From Acanthaster planci (taxonomy: Eukaryota > Echinodermata > Asteroidea > Valvatida > Acanthasteridae), in the NCBI RefSeq assembly GCF_001949145.1, contig NW_019091627.1, positions 137,139 to 188,978 on the forward strand: a stretch of 51,840 nt of DNA. The letters are read 5' to 3'. Made by a program: the position numbers and the translations under genes. The notes beneath the pieces were generated by a model. It was not told where the DNA came from. It ran no database searches and was given only the letters and a program-made list of their open reading frames with translations. Position 1 is the first letter of the stretch. Every line of letters begins with the position of its first letter. Positions 1 through 12,157 of this stretch are shown here, piece by piece.

Positions 1-1059
1 CATATGTGACATTTGTTGCAACAACACACCACAGAGAGTTAAACACAAAATAATATGCCAAACTTTTTTGTATCTTACCTTGCTTAAAGGAACCAGAAAA
101 ATAGAAATGTTTCTATAAATTTTACCAAAACCCTTGAAATTGTATCTTTGGGTTTCAATTAACCTTATTTTAAATCTTTGTTTTTCAATTTTAACCCGTT
201 TTTTGATTTTTTTTTTGTTTTTATGCTAAAGCTATTTGCATATTCAGGAGCAGAACTATGATGTCATCCAAGGCACTGAATTTCAATGTTGCACTGATTT
301 GTGCACAGAAAATTTCTAGATTTTTTTAACCATTGCTATGGCAGATTTCATTTTCTTTGGCAATTTACTACTGTGTAAGTATATGGCAATAATCCAGCAA
401 AAATCCTTTTCACAGAAGTGTTCTCAGGTAGCAAATTTGGGGTTCACAATTTGAACATGAAAACATCCAACCTTAACCATGTCTTCCTAGATTTACACCA
501 AAGCAAATGTGCCCTTTACTTGTCCAGAAATGCTTGGTCTATTTTTAATGTTTGAAAACGTGCACCGTTCAGTTCACGTAACTCAAAAAAAGATGTCAAA
601 CAGTCTTCATGCATTGAAGAAGAGTACAGGAATACACAAAAAGTGACTCTAGGAAAAAATAATTTTCAGGATCCTTTAAGTATGACAAGGTCTGTAAGTC
701 CATGTTTTAATATTATTTCTGCCTCGTGGTATGTTGGACACAGACGCATTATCGTGTGTTCCACGAGCGGTAGAGTGATGACGAATTCATCTCACAGATT
801 GAATAATTAATTGTCCTGTGGAAGGAATGAATATGGTTAATGAAGATGTCTAGACTGCCACTGTCATTGTTCTAGATGAAAAATACATCATCAATGTATC
901 TCCATTTCATTTTATGAAGTATTGTATTTAATTTCAACATGTACGAGATTGTAAAGATATGTTCTTTAAAGTTCGTTTGTATGAGATATATATTCTCGCT
1001 ATTCAACAACTTGTAACCTGACCGTGTATTATTATTATTTGATTATGCCCTCTGAGAAG
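1..1059. other. Stretch without a confirmed gene
   Basis: AT-rich, with T-rich runs at 180-225. A minus-strand frame from about 226 down to 76, ending at AAG|GTAAGA, is open for some 50 codons, but its first half is a lysine-rich product of A runs, so I do not call it an exon. Confidence 0.5.
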
Positions 1060-1171
1060 TGATAATGCTCGCTGCGAAAATCAGGCACTGGCGCTGGGGG
1101 ACGAGACAGTTTTATCGATTCTGATTGGTTAAGAGTCTGTGTGCACGCGGCCTGGCACGCGTGCGCTACGT

Positions 1172-1181
1172 CCATATAAGG
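1172..1181 (+). promoter_or_regulatory. Perfect CArG box in a CpG-rich stretch, possible promoter
   Basis: CCATATAAGG matches the serum response factor consensus CC(A/T)6GG exactly. It closes a CpG-richer stretch (1060-1175, with GCACGCGG and CACGCGTGCGC) that also holds an inverted CCAAT box (ATTGG, 1124-1128). No first exon could be assigned on either strand, so promoter function is inferred. Confidence 0.3.
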
Positions 1182-1811
1182 AGATTATTTTGGACAACTA
1201 ATAACTGGACGGGGGTGTTTGGGAAAATGAAAGTAAAATTATAAAACGAAATCGTCGGAAATCCGTCATTTATTGACTTCTTTGAATCTTGGACTAAAAA
1301 AAGTATTCATGAGGAAGAGACTGAACGCTGATAATGCCCTCGCCTGCATTTCTCGCGTCCACTCTCCTTAGCCGGTTGAGCACATATTTATTCCCTAATT
1401 AAATAGGAGACTTTCAGTGGCAGCAAATATACTGGTCCTTTTTCAGGATTCATTCTAAATTGGTAGACTTCTATGCGCAAGCTCATTAATATTTTGAGAT
1501 CCCGCTGGTTATTTACAATAAGAGGTGCCATAATCCGAACAGATCAAAGATATACACCTATTTCTATAAATCACGAATTCGATACTACTTTTTGGATGGA
1601 ATTTTCGGGGAATAAAAAAACTTGACATTGCTCACCCTTTTGAAATTGTGATAAAAATCAACATGTGGCCGTAATATTGAATTAATGACTAGAGCATTAA
1701 ATTGTGCAAAGGGAAGCCTGCTGGGGCATCAGTGTTTATGCACAAACTTAAGGAACACTAGGCAGTTTGACGGCTTTTGTAGGGCTGTTTGCATAATGTA
1801 TTATCTTAGTC

Positions 1812-2012
1812 TATAGACCTTTTTCCAGTGATGTCACGATCGTGCTGGACCTCTGATGTGCTGAGGTGGTAATGAGTGCATAGTGTTGTGATGTTAATCT
1901 ACTTACACGTGGTTGGAGCTGCCCGTAGGAATATATACGATCACCATGGCCAAGGCGGTCCACACGTGGTGGTATTGTGTACATACAGTCACGTGAGTGA
2001 AAAAGGTCTATA
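1812..2012. mobile_element. 201-bp MITE with TATAGACC terminal inverted repeats
   Basis: The left end TATAGACCTTTTTCC and the right end, read in reverse complement as TATAGACCTTTTTCAC, form imperfect terminal inverted repeats of about 25 bp that also share GTCAC at their inner edge. The terminal TATA may include a TA duplication. There is no room for a transposase. A small frame crossing it (from 1876) has no support. Confidence 0.6.
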
Positions 2013-3195
2013 TTTTACAACGAAAAAACCTAAGCGCATGCACTTATCGGTAAGTGAACGTTTAGTATTTCCCGATGCAAATCAAACAAGCAAACGAACA
2101 AAAAAGAGAAAGAAAAACCCCCCAGATACTTAATTAAATGACAGGAAAATGGCAAATGTGTACTTGTGCGTTGCATTAAGACTACAATTCGGACATTTGT
2201 TATTTTATTATGTTTTAAAAATAGACCTACGTGCATCCATTCAGTCTGCCTGGGACTGGGAGGCGTCAAAGCTTCTCCGCGTTGGGATAGGCTGGTACCC
2301 GCCCCCTACGTAGTCTCTAGACGTCTTCGAACGTAGGGACTGGTAGCGGGTAATGAAACCGGCAGAATCCTGCCGATTTTATGTAAATGAGGAATCGATG
2401 CCCGATCGATGCATACATCAAGCAGGGACTGATAGAATATTTTGCTTTTTCTTCTTCATAACCGAAAATAGCTTCATTTATCTATGATAAACACAGCTAC
2501 TGATTTGAAATAAATTGCCGTAAAATGATTTATCGGTGACAATCATTGAAAATTATTACCACACTGTAATCAACAGAGGCCTAGCAAGGATATATTGGGT
2601 ACTTGGATTTTATTTGCCTGCCCGCTGTATGTTAGTACGGACAGGGACCAGTCCACGCTTGGGGAACGACGAGGTAGTGTCCTAGTATTAAGAGACTATA
2701 GGAGACACTTAGTGACAGTAAATATACAGAGCCTTTTGATAGTTCTGAGCATGTGCGCGTTTTCCTGAGCCTGCATGTATAGTTGTGAGCACGCGCAATA
2801 CTGTTTAGGTTGCACTGCACTGAAACATGCGCCCCTACAACGCAATGCAAAACCCGATTGAAAGAGTACCGCCTATTGACCGCCAGGAAAAGTTTTACCT
2901 CTCGTCTTTCACTGGAAATTAAGCTCTATGATAAACGCATGTGACGATGGGCACGGAAAAGTGTCAACTTTGAATGCTGCACCTGTATGTTTGCGTAAGG
3001 GTAAAGCAGCGCAATACAAGGAGGTAGAACCATGGTATGCACGGGGTGCAATATATAAGGACTTTGCAATATAGTATATCACACTATCTGTTGCCATGGT
3101 GAATTGAGGAATCAAATTTTTTTGGAGAAAACGTTCTATATGAAGTAGGTTATTTTAAAGGAGCATATACCAGTGTCAAAAACAAATCAACTTAC
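2013..3195. other. Stretch without a recognised gene
   Basis: Contains a short GC-richer stretch (2260-2345) with partial self-complementarity (GGTACCCGCCCCCTACG against CGTAGGGACTGGTAGCGGG) and a GTAAGT in plus sense at 2050. Nothing is identifiable. Confidence 0.5.
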
Positions 3196-3291
3196 CAATG
3201 ATTTTGCAATTTGTTGAAGCAGGGCAAGTTGGTGTTTCTTATCGGTACTGACCTCTTCCAGTTGTCGTGAATCCCCACGCCAATGTCGTTT
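3196..3291 (-). CDS. Internal exon of an unidentified gene (phase 0-0, 32 codons)
   Basis: The minus strand has a strong acceptor (a run of eight T, then CTAAG), a 96-bp open segment and a consensus-like donor TTG|GTAAGTTG. The frame that starts in phase 0 is open throughout and ends in phase 0. Its product starts KRHWRGDSRQLEEVSTDKKH and continues QLALLQQIAKSL, a charged, amphipathic stretch with likely helix and the composition of a real protein. One other frame is also open (the one giving VPIRNTNLPC); the third has a stop. I do not recognise the family. No partner exon with matching phase could be fixed nearby, although a donor AAG|GTAAGG at about 3948 on the same strand, preceded by MFAQKYEQHNMFSFG, could mark another exon in a different phase. 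Confidence 0.45.
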
Positions 3292-4799
3292 CTTAGAAAA
3301 AAAATAATTGTATTACAACTTTGAACGATCCCTTTTTTTAATTAATGTTGGGAGCCAAGAATCATGCAGTCAACACTAATTTCTTCTTGACCTGTATGTT
3401 GTCATTAACTTAGTATGTAAGTAGGGGGTCTCCATACTATGCTTCTAATTCCAAGGACTGCTCTGAAACAATGCACTCCCAACATAGACATTTCTTGTTC
3501 AACAGCGTTGGTATTTTCTCATTGTCATTCCTCAGTAAATTCTTCCCAAGCCTTGGTGGTGAAATCTTCATACCGATTTTCTATTATTCATCACACCTTT
3601 TACAGTGAAAAATCTGTGTTTTTAAATTTGACATCTTTCATTTATTTAGGGCTAAGACAGGCGTCCATTACAAGCATATAAATATATATGTTATTTTGCA
3701 TGTGGGTGAAAACGGTGATAAGACAGTTAATGCTTGCTTGGAGAGCAGTGCAAAAGGAAACGTAAAATAGTTACACAACATATTTTACTGATTTCGTTTG
3801 AAGAGAAAGTACAATTTAAAAACTTGGGAAGAAAGAAATGAGAAGATTTAAAATGTCATAGATAATGCTTTATGGTTACCTAGTTATAAGCTAATGGAAT
3901 TAGCCTCCACGCTGTAAAAACGAGTGTTCATGTTCAAACGCCTTACCTTGTTGTGGGGTTAATAATCCAAAGCTAAACATATTGTGCTGTTCATATTTTT
4001 GGGCAAACATTACTTGGTCCCAATGGCATTAATGAATGTTAATAACAAGACATAAACACATTTATCGAATGGGGACACTTTCTGATTACCAAAATGTGTT
4101 TATTTCCGAAAAGGTACTTAATTTCAAACGAATACATGTTTAAAAATGGGCGTTAGGTTTTACAGTGCACACCTCAATAAAAGGAAGCGAGGTCTGTACA
4201 CTCACAGAATGAAAGGGAACAAGGTTATTGGTAAAAAGAAATTGGTTAAATATTACAAAACCTAAGTAAAATTAGTCCAAAGTGAAATGCATAATTGTTC
4301 TAAAATGTTAAACTGACATGTTTTTAATGTAATTTTTTTAATTGTACACGAGTTGTGTAATAACGGTCAAACTTTGACACTTGATATGTAAAATTTACAA
4401 AACATTACGTAAAGATAATATACTACATGTTGATATTACCGACACAATCCACGTATCCTCACGTTTTCGATTCGTGGCGGACATGTGTATGCCAACCAAT
4501 TGGCTTCAAGACGGAAAATATGAAGAAAGTTGTGTCGGAGTGCAATTTTGACCACCTTCTACGAACATTGGAAGGCAATTAATACTATTGGCATACGTGA
4601 CCTCAGTTAAGGATGGGAAATTTATACATTCAAAATTGTTAAAGTGACATTCTCACTGTTGACACTGTGTAAGGCCTGTTACATGCACAGTTACTTCGAT
4701 GTGTAGCTGCCGCTTGTCGTGGTAATTTGTCGTAGATGATAAGCCTTCACTGCCAGAAATTGTAAACTTGTAATAATACATAATACATCATTTCACAGG
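3292..4799. other. Stretch without a recognised gene
   Basis: Apart from the minus-strand donor AAG|GTAAGG at about 3948 with an open 22-codon lead, only AT-rich text is seen. A minus-strand frame MKISPPRLGKNLLRNDNEK (about 3570-3440) is open but lacks splice support. Confidence 0.45.
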
Positions 4800-4891
4800 T
4801 TGAAGTCTAATGCGAATGTGTTCAGTCGACTTGAGAGTATTTTTTTTCGTTTTTTATTAAAACAGTTCTTAAAAGAAATATGTCACTGCAG

Positions 4892-5057
4892 GAGTATCAG
4901 TTCTGAGCTAAAAACACAGCAGTCGGTAGATCCCTCAAAGCTCTTCAAAGTAAAACTTTCTACTCCGGGCGAGGAAGTTAATGCAACATCCATTTGTGAT
5001 CACTTCATGACTTCTCCCACTCCTGTTGTACGAAGTCGTCGCAATCAGGATATATAG
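4892..5057 (+). CDS. Possible terminal exon of an unidentified gene
   Basis: After TGTCACTGCAG (acceptor AG at 4890-4891) the frame stays open for 54 codons to a TAG at 5055. The product runs SISSELKTQQSVDPSKLFKV and further on includes CDHFMTSPTP and a basic tail RSRRNQDI. Composition is protein-like and there is no low-complexity bias, but the pyrimidine tract is poor and no upstream exon was identified. The frame is also open upstream of the AG, to about 4800, where an alternative acceptor TTTCACAG lies. No family is recognised. Confidence 0.25.
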
Positions 5058-5491
5058 AGTTAGGAACTCTTAAAGCAATCGAATTGGGAGTTTTATATCT
5101 TTTGCTCTTGAAAAGTAAAGCCCCATGTTTATGGTTAGAAAGTTCAATTGAAGATCATATAGAGTTGGTTTAACCAAAAATAATGTCTCATAGCATGTCA
5201 TACAAGAAATGTGGGGTTTTGTAAACCTCTGGCCTAGTTTGTGGTGATTCCTTCAGTATTTGTAGACACGGACTTTCAAATTTGAAGGGTAAAACACAGA
5301 ACACCACTAGTGCTAATTTTGAGTCTTACGTGTTATCCCATTTTACAGAAACTTTTAAACAGACTGAAAGTACCATAATTTCACAGTTTCTGGAAGATTC
5401 TGCAAATAGAAATAAAAAAAGGAAAAGTGCAGATAAGAGTTTCAAAATTACATTCTTTATCAAAACTGATTATAAAGATGAACAAAGAAAT

Positions 5492-5564
5492 TGACTGGAG
5501 CAGGATTTGAACTTGCGGCCTCTGGAATACAGTACCAGTGCTCCACCAACTGAGCTACCCAGCC
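5492..5564 (-). tRNA. tRNA-like cloverleaf, probable pseudogene or SINE head
   Basis: The minus strand folds as a tRNA: acceptor stem GGCTGGG with TCCAGTC (seven pairs, two of them G-T), D stem GCTC/GAGC, a five-base variable loop and T loop TTCAAAT. The A box TAGCTCAGTTGG and B box AGTTCAAATCC are 44 bases apart, as in real tRNAs. The anticodon loop ACTGTAT would put UGU (Thr) at 34-36, but position 33 is C instead of U, the anticodon stem has a T-T mismatch and the T stem an A-C mismatch. It is therefore more likely a pseudogene or the pol III promoter of a SINE than a working tRNA. Confidence 0.6.
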
Positions 5565-8500
5565 CTATGTTGGTGGCTTTTCCCAGAAAGTAAAAATGTA
5601 CCTAATTAACCGAAGAGAATAAAGATATTTAGTTACCCTCAAGCTCACATGAAAAAATCTGAAGGGTAGGTCAATCAGGAATTTTTCGGTGGGGGGTAAT
5701 ACTAATAAGCTGAATCACTGAAAAATTAAAGCACTAAAAATGAAGTGAATGGCTATTTTTCTCACTTCCCATAGTTATTTAAATTTGAACATTCGTGGGA
5801 GAAACCTGTCTTACATCATGGTGAAAAGTTCAGTCGACCTTACCATTCGTCAGGGCCTTGTTGCAATATCTAAAAGTGTTTTTGATGCGCATGCAAATCG
5901 GCAAAATTACCATGTAGGGATAGACTCGCTAGAGAACTGAATATTTGTTTCGCTCTAAGTTTCCCAAAATGAAAACAACAAAAAATTTTATATGTAACTG
6001 AGCTGTTAGTTTAAAATTTTAAAGGTGCTATGCTTTCCAGTCGACATGCCTCGCTATCGTTGTGCTGGCAAGATTTGAAGATACTCGGTTATTAGTTAAA
6101 CTGGCTATACCATGTGCGTGAACAATGTGTTCCCAATGCCACACCATACACAAGACCTTGACCTTACACTTGAACATTTGTTGTTTTTAAACTTACGACA
6201 TTGAAACAAAAATGCCGATTTTTATCATCTTATTACTAATTACTGTAAAACACAGACTGCGATTTTCAGACTATTGGTACGGCAGTGTGAGGGCAGCACA
6301 TCTGGTTGCTTTAAGTCTAATAGTCTGTTTCTCTCTATCTCTCTCAACAAAATGAATTAATAGTTACCAATACCGAGACTGTATTCATCTAGTCTGAATC
6401 TATTGAAACATGTAATGGTTTTCTCACTAAACTCTCCAAATGAAAAGTCTAAAGCGTCCGTTCTGGCACATGAGCCCGCCTTTCTTTATTCTCAAGGAAA
6501 TCGGGTAAACAACAGCAGTCTCAATACAGAGTCACAGATATCAACAAGAGGAAATATAGTTACTGTTTTATTTAAAAAAAAAAGACACAGAATTAATTTA
6601 TCTTTGAGGCGGTGAAAATCAGTTTCCCTGTTGTATCGAGTGACCGCCGTTTGAGGCTTTGATCCTTTCCGGAACGCTGGCGCCAGGCCGAAAGTCGACA
6701 CTTTTCCGCCACTCGCGACAGGTGAGAAAAACCTTTTTAGAAGAAAAGTCATTCCTCCGTGGAGCACAGGAGAAACACCTGCTCAAACTTAAACATAGAT
6801 CAAGGCCAGTAAGCGGTGACCGCCTCTTACAGCGAGAGGGCAAAGGATGCAGGAGGAGATGACTTTTGTAATGGCGCATTATAAGCCTCCCATCAATTGT
6901 GTTCTCTAGTGACAACCCTCGATCCAGTTTCAAATCCTTGCCACTACGAAGCATTGATTTCATATCATCTAATTGAATACGCGGAAGGCAAATTGGACAA
7001 AAATCCGTAGGCGTGTGTTATTGTGACTCTTAAACAAAACAAAAATGGTTACAAGAATAACGGGACCGCATAAGATTAAACTGCCAACGCAAAGAAACGA
7101 TGGAATGGAATTTTTGCAAGAGACCAAATCATACATGTATACGAGTCTTTCCACTTAGAATTAAGATATTAAGATAGTAAACTTCAGCATTTCAGAAAAC
7201 ATTTCCAATGAAAAGCCGTTAAAAATGTTTTATTACATTGTTGTTTCAACGAATAGTGATGTGAAAGACGACTGTGAAAGCCAGGACGACAACAAGTTAA
7301 GAAAACAAACGTTCATATTATGTGCCATTTTGATTGTAATCGATAATAAGTGCTCACATTCTCGACGGGCCGTAGATCACAGGTGGATTGGATGGTGTAT
7401 CAACACTGCCTCAACTTCTGACCGGAGTATGGCCCCAAGGATTACTACACCCCTGGAATTTTGCACCAAACACAAATGCTAATTACGCTTCATTCCTCCG
7501 TCATTAAACGCTATCATGCATCTGCTGACATAGCCACGCGGATAGTTACTTTATGATATTCATACTGTATTGAAAACACCTTAATAAAGTGCTTATGACG
7601 TTGGTCACTGTCTTTGGAAAATGTGCGTCTTAAATTATTGAAAATCGACTTTGCTGATTCAAAAAAGACAGAAATGAAAGATTTTTACTTTAAAATAAAC
7701 GTTCACATCCGAGTAAGAGTGTCAAAAAAGATGGCTTAAATAATCGATCATTAATAAACGAAGTACAATAAACAACATCCCGTGTTGAAAGACATCCACG
7801 CATGTACCCCCGCTTTTCCGACTTTTCTGTGGTAACTGTTGATAGGTTTTAATTGTATTTTCCGTAATCTAGTGTATGCCCTTACGGTTCGAAGCAAAAT
7901 CCTTTCTACAATATTGTTTGTTCTGCTTTTTGGCCACCAAACGCGTAGGCAAACTTCATTAAGTGTAGCATTTTTGAATAGTGACACAAGGGGCTTGCGA
8001 TCCGAAACATCTCATCCTAATAATGAAAAGGCAAATAACTCTACAGATGCACAGCCGCAACACATCCAAACTATATGTGGGCGTGTAAATTTTAGGTTCT
8101 GTGTGGGTGACCAGCTGTCCGTCCAAAGGGAATTTCATTTAGCTATCTTTTTATTCTGTTCAAAGTTAGAAAACATCTAGAGGTAACCCTGGTAATTTTC
8201 CCCAAATCCCCAATCGTACTTATATTCCAGACGGAGGAAAACGTCAAAACAAAAGTTTCCTACATTATTTTGAGTTATTTTTGCAATCTCAAACTCTTTC
8301 ACTATTTTTCTCTACTTGATGGTACTTCTTGCACAACATTACCTTCGCTGTTTTCATTTCACGTCGGATGTCAATCAATGCTCTTAGCCAATGAAAGCAG
8401 GTGAATCTGGTTAAAATTTCATGCTTGTAGAATCATCATTATTGAAGAGAACCCTAGCCACAGATTTTTCAGAGATTTGGATCAGTTCTTTCCGAAATCA

Positions 8501-10470
8501 AAACGCTGCATGCTGTAAATGTTTTGGTACTTGTTGAGAAATGAATCGTTCTACAAGTGTTTTAAGACAGCAGAAGCCTACAGAGGGTAACTATTACCAA
8601 TAAAATTCAGACAAAATGAGTTTTGTTTACCTTCAAGAAATGTTGAGTTATGTTCCTTCGTAGAAAAATGGACTTACAACAGCGACAACCATGTCGTCTT
8701 GTTGGGCGTCACGGGGCTATACAAATTGGAACAATATGACTACACAGAGTCTCTTCAATAGCTGTTCACACATCACAGGCCGACACAAAGTGCAAGGTAT
8801 ACCTCGGGTAGTTGTAAGCCGATGTGAGCCACGATTTATGTTACATGCTTGTTTTTAGGGGGCCGTTAAACAAAAAAAAAAAAATACACACAAAAAAAGA
8901 GGACAGCAAGTCACGCTAGAAGTCCCATATCATGAAGCATCCAATCTTTTTACACATTATCGGTAACAATCGAAGCTTCCACAGTCAAGGAAACAAAAGT
9001 AGAACAAATATAAATAAACAAAATTAACAAAAAGACCAGTCGAGTCGGTTTTTGTTAAATAACAGGATTTTTCTAAGAATGTTAGCTACTCAATTGTTGG
9101 AATATTCAATATTTTTATCAAAATAATTTCCTGCTGGGATGGGTCAGGTTGTAAAGTTCGTATAGTTTTCTTCAAACCTTGCAACGTTGATAAAATCACA
9201 AAAAGCGACTGCCGAATAACCATCGGACATCTTAAGCAAGTAAATAACAGTCTTGGTCAATTGGTAAAATGTTTTTACCAATGCTACTGTTTTCGAGAAA
9301 ACAGAAATTTTGTTCTGTTTCTCTAAAGATGGTTGTTTTGTGTGTGGTGTTGTAGGAGTCTTAAAATTGGCTAATACTGAAAGCAGCTAGAACATCTCCG
9401 ACAAAATTCATCAAAATATTACAAAACTAAAACAAAAGAATAACAGATGTTAGGTATAAAGTAAAAAAGGTTTTTATTTATGAAAAAGGAATTTTTTCAA
9501 TGCGGAATATGTTGCCACATCTCCCCAAAAGCATAATCATGCATATAGTCAAACTGTCAAAAGCGTATATTGACCTACAAGGCTGTCTTTTTCGACTTTC
9601 ACGGCGAAGCCTACTTTCGGTAACAACAACTACGATTTCAAGACATTAAACCGTCTGTGTTTCCAGTTGTAATTTTCTTTATGTCCATAGCTATTTGTCA
9701 ACTAGAATAGATTTTAAGCTTGAACTGACGACGTGTAAACTGACGTGAAGATGTGGTCATGATGCATGATCCTGCACATATATGTTATTTATATGTATGT
9801 GAAGATGACTGCAGTATAACTTCACTGCTCTATGAACTTTTTGTCAAGGAATCCACAGTATTACATTGTCGAAGGGATATATTATCCCAAGGAAAAGTAA
9901 TCGATTACTCTTGGCCATGGAACTCGTGACTGCTTCTTTTAAGGGGACAGAACACCTGCTTATCTGCAGATTGACCCCGCGTCTGTGTCGCTCGCTCACT
10001 CACAGCGCCCTGTAATCGTAAGGTTTTAGGTAATACAAATTACAAAAGCTTTGTTTTGACCGTTAAAACCTCAAAGCATAAAACAAGTTGGTGGAATGAA
10101 AGCTGCAGTAAATTTAACACGAAATCAGCCAATCTCGCAAAATTACAGCAAAAAACCAGTGGTGTACCCTACGTTAAATTTCCTTTTCATTTATTCTGGG
10201 GAAGACATGTTTCCTGTAAAAGTCGGTTCATGCGAAATTGCGTCGTCAAATCAAATATTTGTGCTACGAATTGGCAAATGTTGAGAAATTCTCTACACAA
10301 CAAAATATTTTGCCGTATCAAGTTTGTGACGTCAATTTTGCTTTCTTTTCGCGTTTGCCCTACGGCACTGAAGTATATAAACTGGTCTTAACACGTAAAT
10401 GTTATGGCAAGACTTGCTTTTTAGCGAATATTATACAAGTACAGGGTGGTTTGCGGGAACGAAGTGGGAG
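5565..10470. other. Long stretch without a recognised gene
   Basis: Short overlapping frames occur on both strands at 6400-6960 and 7750-8180, none with recognisable products. A plus-strand CGACAG|GTGAGA at 6721 follows a GC-richer stretch and could be a first-exon donor. An A13 tract lies at 8872-8884. The rest is plain AT-rich DNA. Confidence 0.45.
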
Positions 10471-10633
10471 TCAGTGCCATAAATTTCTGCTGGAAACTGG
10501 GGAATGGGGGGTGGGCAATTGCGAAGGGATGACTTGCCCAGCCATGGAGAGCGGGGGGGGGGTGCTGACACCATATGACACTATATCAGAGCGATGTTCA
10601 TGATACATTTACATTCTGTAACGTATTCGCATT
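10471..10633 (+). repeat. G-rich dispersed repeat, copy 1
   Basis: The copy runs from a GTGCCATAAATTTCTGC-like start through G runs (ten G at 10553-10562) and GCCCAGCCATGGAGAGCGGG to ACACCATATGACACTATATC, then GTTCATGATACATTTACATT and CTGTAACGTATTC. It aligns end to end with 40451-40612 in the same orientation. It explains why overlapping frames at 10056-10603 look long. Confidence 0.6.
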
Positions 10634-10965
10634 TTTTTTACACTGGAGTTAAATCATAATCACAGTTATTATTACAAAGAACTTAATAATTTATCCAATA
10701 CAATATGTAACATTCCTGCAGGGTCTGATAATCGCCACCTTTCGAGTCATTTCTCCGTTAAATCACGTCCCTTTCTCCATTATCGCCAGTATTTATACAA
10801 GTGAACAAAAAGTTTTCACTAATGCTTTAATCCTTGAGATGAATTCCATTATTAAATTTGTCAAGCGTAGGTTAGCTATGTACATCTCCATGAAAATAAA
10901 AGCTTTACTCCTGACCCAAGCCGTTAATAACTCGTCGGCTGCATGCGTAGCTAGTTTTTATTCAC

Positions 10966-11229
10966 ATGCGTGTGAAGGCACTGAGACATGCACGCGGCAC
11001 CAGTGGTGATCGTAGGGTGCACACGCTGTCTTCATTACCTCACAAGTCCAAATGGATTTTCTTAACAGCTGATTGTGCTGAAGTCACGTTATCAAATGCT
11101 ATTGATATGACTGTACGGAGTTCGGGACTTCTGATCTCACCAACAAGCAAGACTGGCGAACGGCTAGTTTGGGAACTACAGCTCGCTGTCTCTTCAAATG
11201 AGTACCACGTATATAACATTGGAATTTAA
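10966..11229 (+). CDS. Hypothetical ATG-started frame, 87 codons
   Basis: This frame starts with ATG and has balanced codon use. It begins MRVKALRHARGTSGDRRVHT. It lies downstream of, and antisense to, the GnRH-type gene. No motif, signal peptide or family is visible. Two tandem GTAAGT donors follow at about 11295 and 11309, and a short ATG-started frame (MFTYQNISVAVGNYF) overlapping the stop codon runs into the first of them. It may be chance. Confidence 0.13.
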   Translation: MRVKALRHARGTSGDRRVHTLSSLPHKSKWIFLTADCAEVTLSNAIDMTVRSSGLLISPTSKTGERLVWELQLAVSSNEYHVYNIGI

Positions 11230-11810
11230 TGTTCACTTATCAAAATATTTCGGTCGCTGTAGGAAATTATTTCATGCATTTAAATAATAATCAGGTAAGT
11301 ATCATAGGTAAGTTTCTAAACTATTAATCTATTCTGTAAAATCGTTTATAAAATGAAATTGTTCAAGCGATTAGTTTAATGATTAGCTAGAGGAAGAGCT
11401 TAAACTGTTTAACTGAAAGTTCATGGCGAAAACACATAAAGACAATTTTAAAATACCACGTTACATTTAACGTATAAAATTAAATTAGTAAAATAAAGAA
11501 AAATGATGGTAGAAATATACAAAAGAAGAGTGTGTTTAGAAGTGATCGAGACACATAAAAAAATTAATGAAATGAAAGGAGTTTTTCGCCGTGAATGAAA
11601 ATCTGTAATCACAAAACAAAATATTTACGCGTCAAATCCAAATATTCAGAGAGAACATCAATCCTAATTGAACTTCTAAAACTGTGTACGTGATTGTTAA
11701 GAGCGTTTCTCATTGTGTGTGACATTTTAATACCGTAATTCAGTTAACAGTATGCTCTTTCTGCGTCTATCAAGTCAATTTTGATCTATCAGTATTTTAA
11801 GAATTTACAG

Positions 11811-11816
11811 TTTATT
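11811..11816 (-). terminator. Possible polyadenylation signal of the GnRH-type gene
   Basis: The minus strand reads AATAAA here, about 255 bases past the proposed stop codon. It is the first canonical signal I see downstream. Such hexamers are common in AT-rich DNA, so the link to this gene is an inference. Confidence 0.3.
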
Positions 11817-12070
11817 GTTTTGGGGAAGTCCGAAATATTCTTCACAGTTGTTATCTTTGTTTCACCATGAAAAAGTGAAGGAGAATGATACAGGGAAATG
11901 ATGAAGTGGAGGGGATACATATCTCCATTTACCCAGGATTTACGCCATCGGTCAAGAGGGGATATGTAGGCCAGCTTTTGTCTACCTCCCAACGAAATAA
12001 CCAATATCGTATTCGTATTAACCACACCTAAATAATATATACCCCATAAAATGACGAAAATATAGTAACG

Positions 12071-12157
12071 TTACTCGTAGACTCTATTGTTGTTAATGAG
12101 CTGCAGAGTTCTGGGCGTCATGTGGCTAAAGTGGTTGATATAGTCTAGCGCCAAAAT
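12071..12157 (-). CDS. Proposed last coding exon of the GnRH-type precursor
   Basis: Reading on from the phase-0 donor of the first exon, the minus strand has an AG acceptor at 12158-12159 after a 356-bp intron. The following frame is open in phase 0 for 28 codons and then stops (TAA, 12071-12073). The peptide begins ILALDYINHFSHMTPRTLQL and ends in RVYE. Joined to the first exon it gives an 81-residue precursor, a normal size for GnRH precursors, with this part forming the GnRH-associated peptide. The acceptor is AT-rich and lacks a good pyrimidine tract, and no homology of the associated peptide can be claimed because that region is poorly conserved. An additional exon in between is possible. 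The joining is an inference. Confidence 0.4.
   Translation of the reverse strand: MLALDYINHFSHMTPRTLQLINNNRVYE

Noticed and set aside
10056-10603. Three overlapping plus frames of 62-121 codons
   Set aside because: They overlap in different frames, and the longest runs into the G-rich dispersed repeat. No motif is present.
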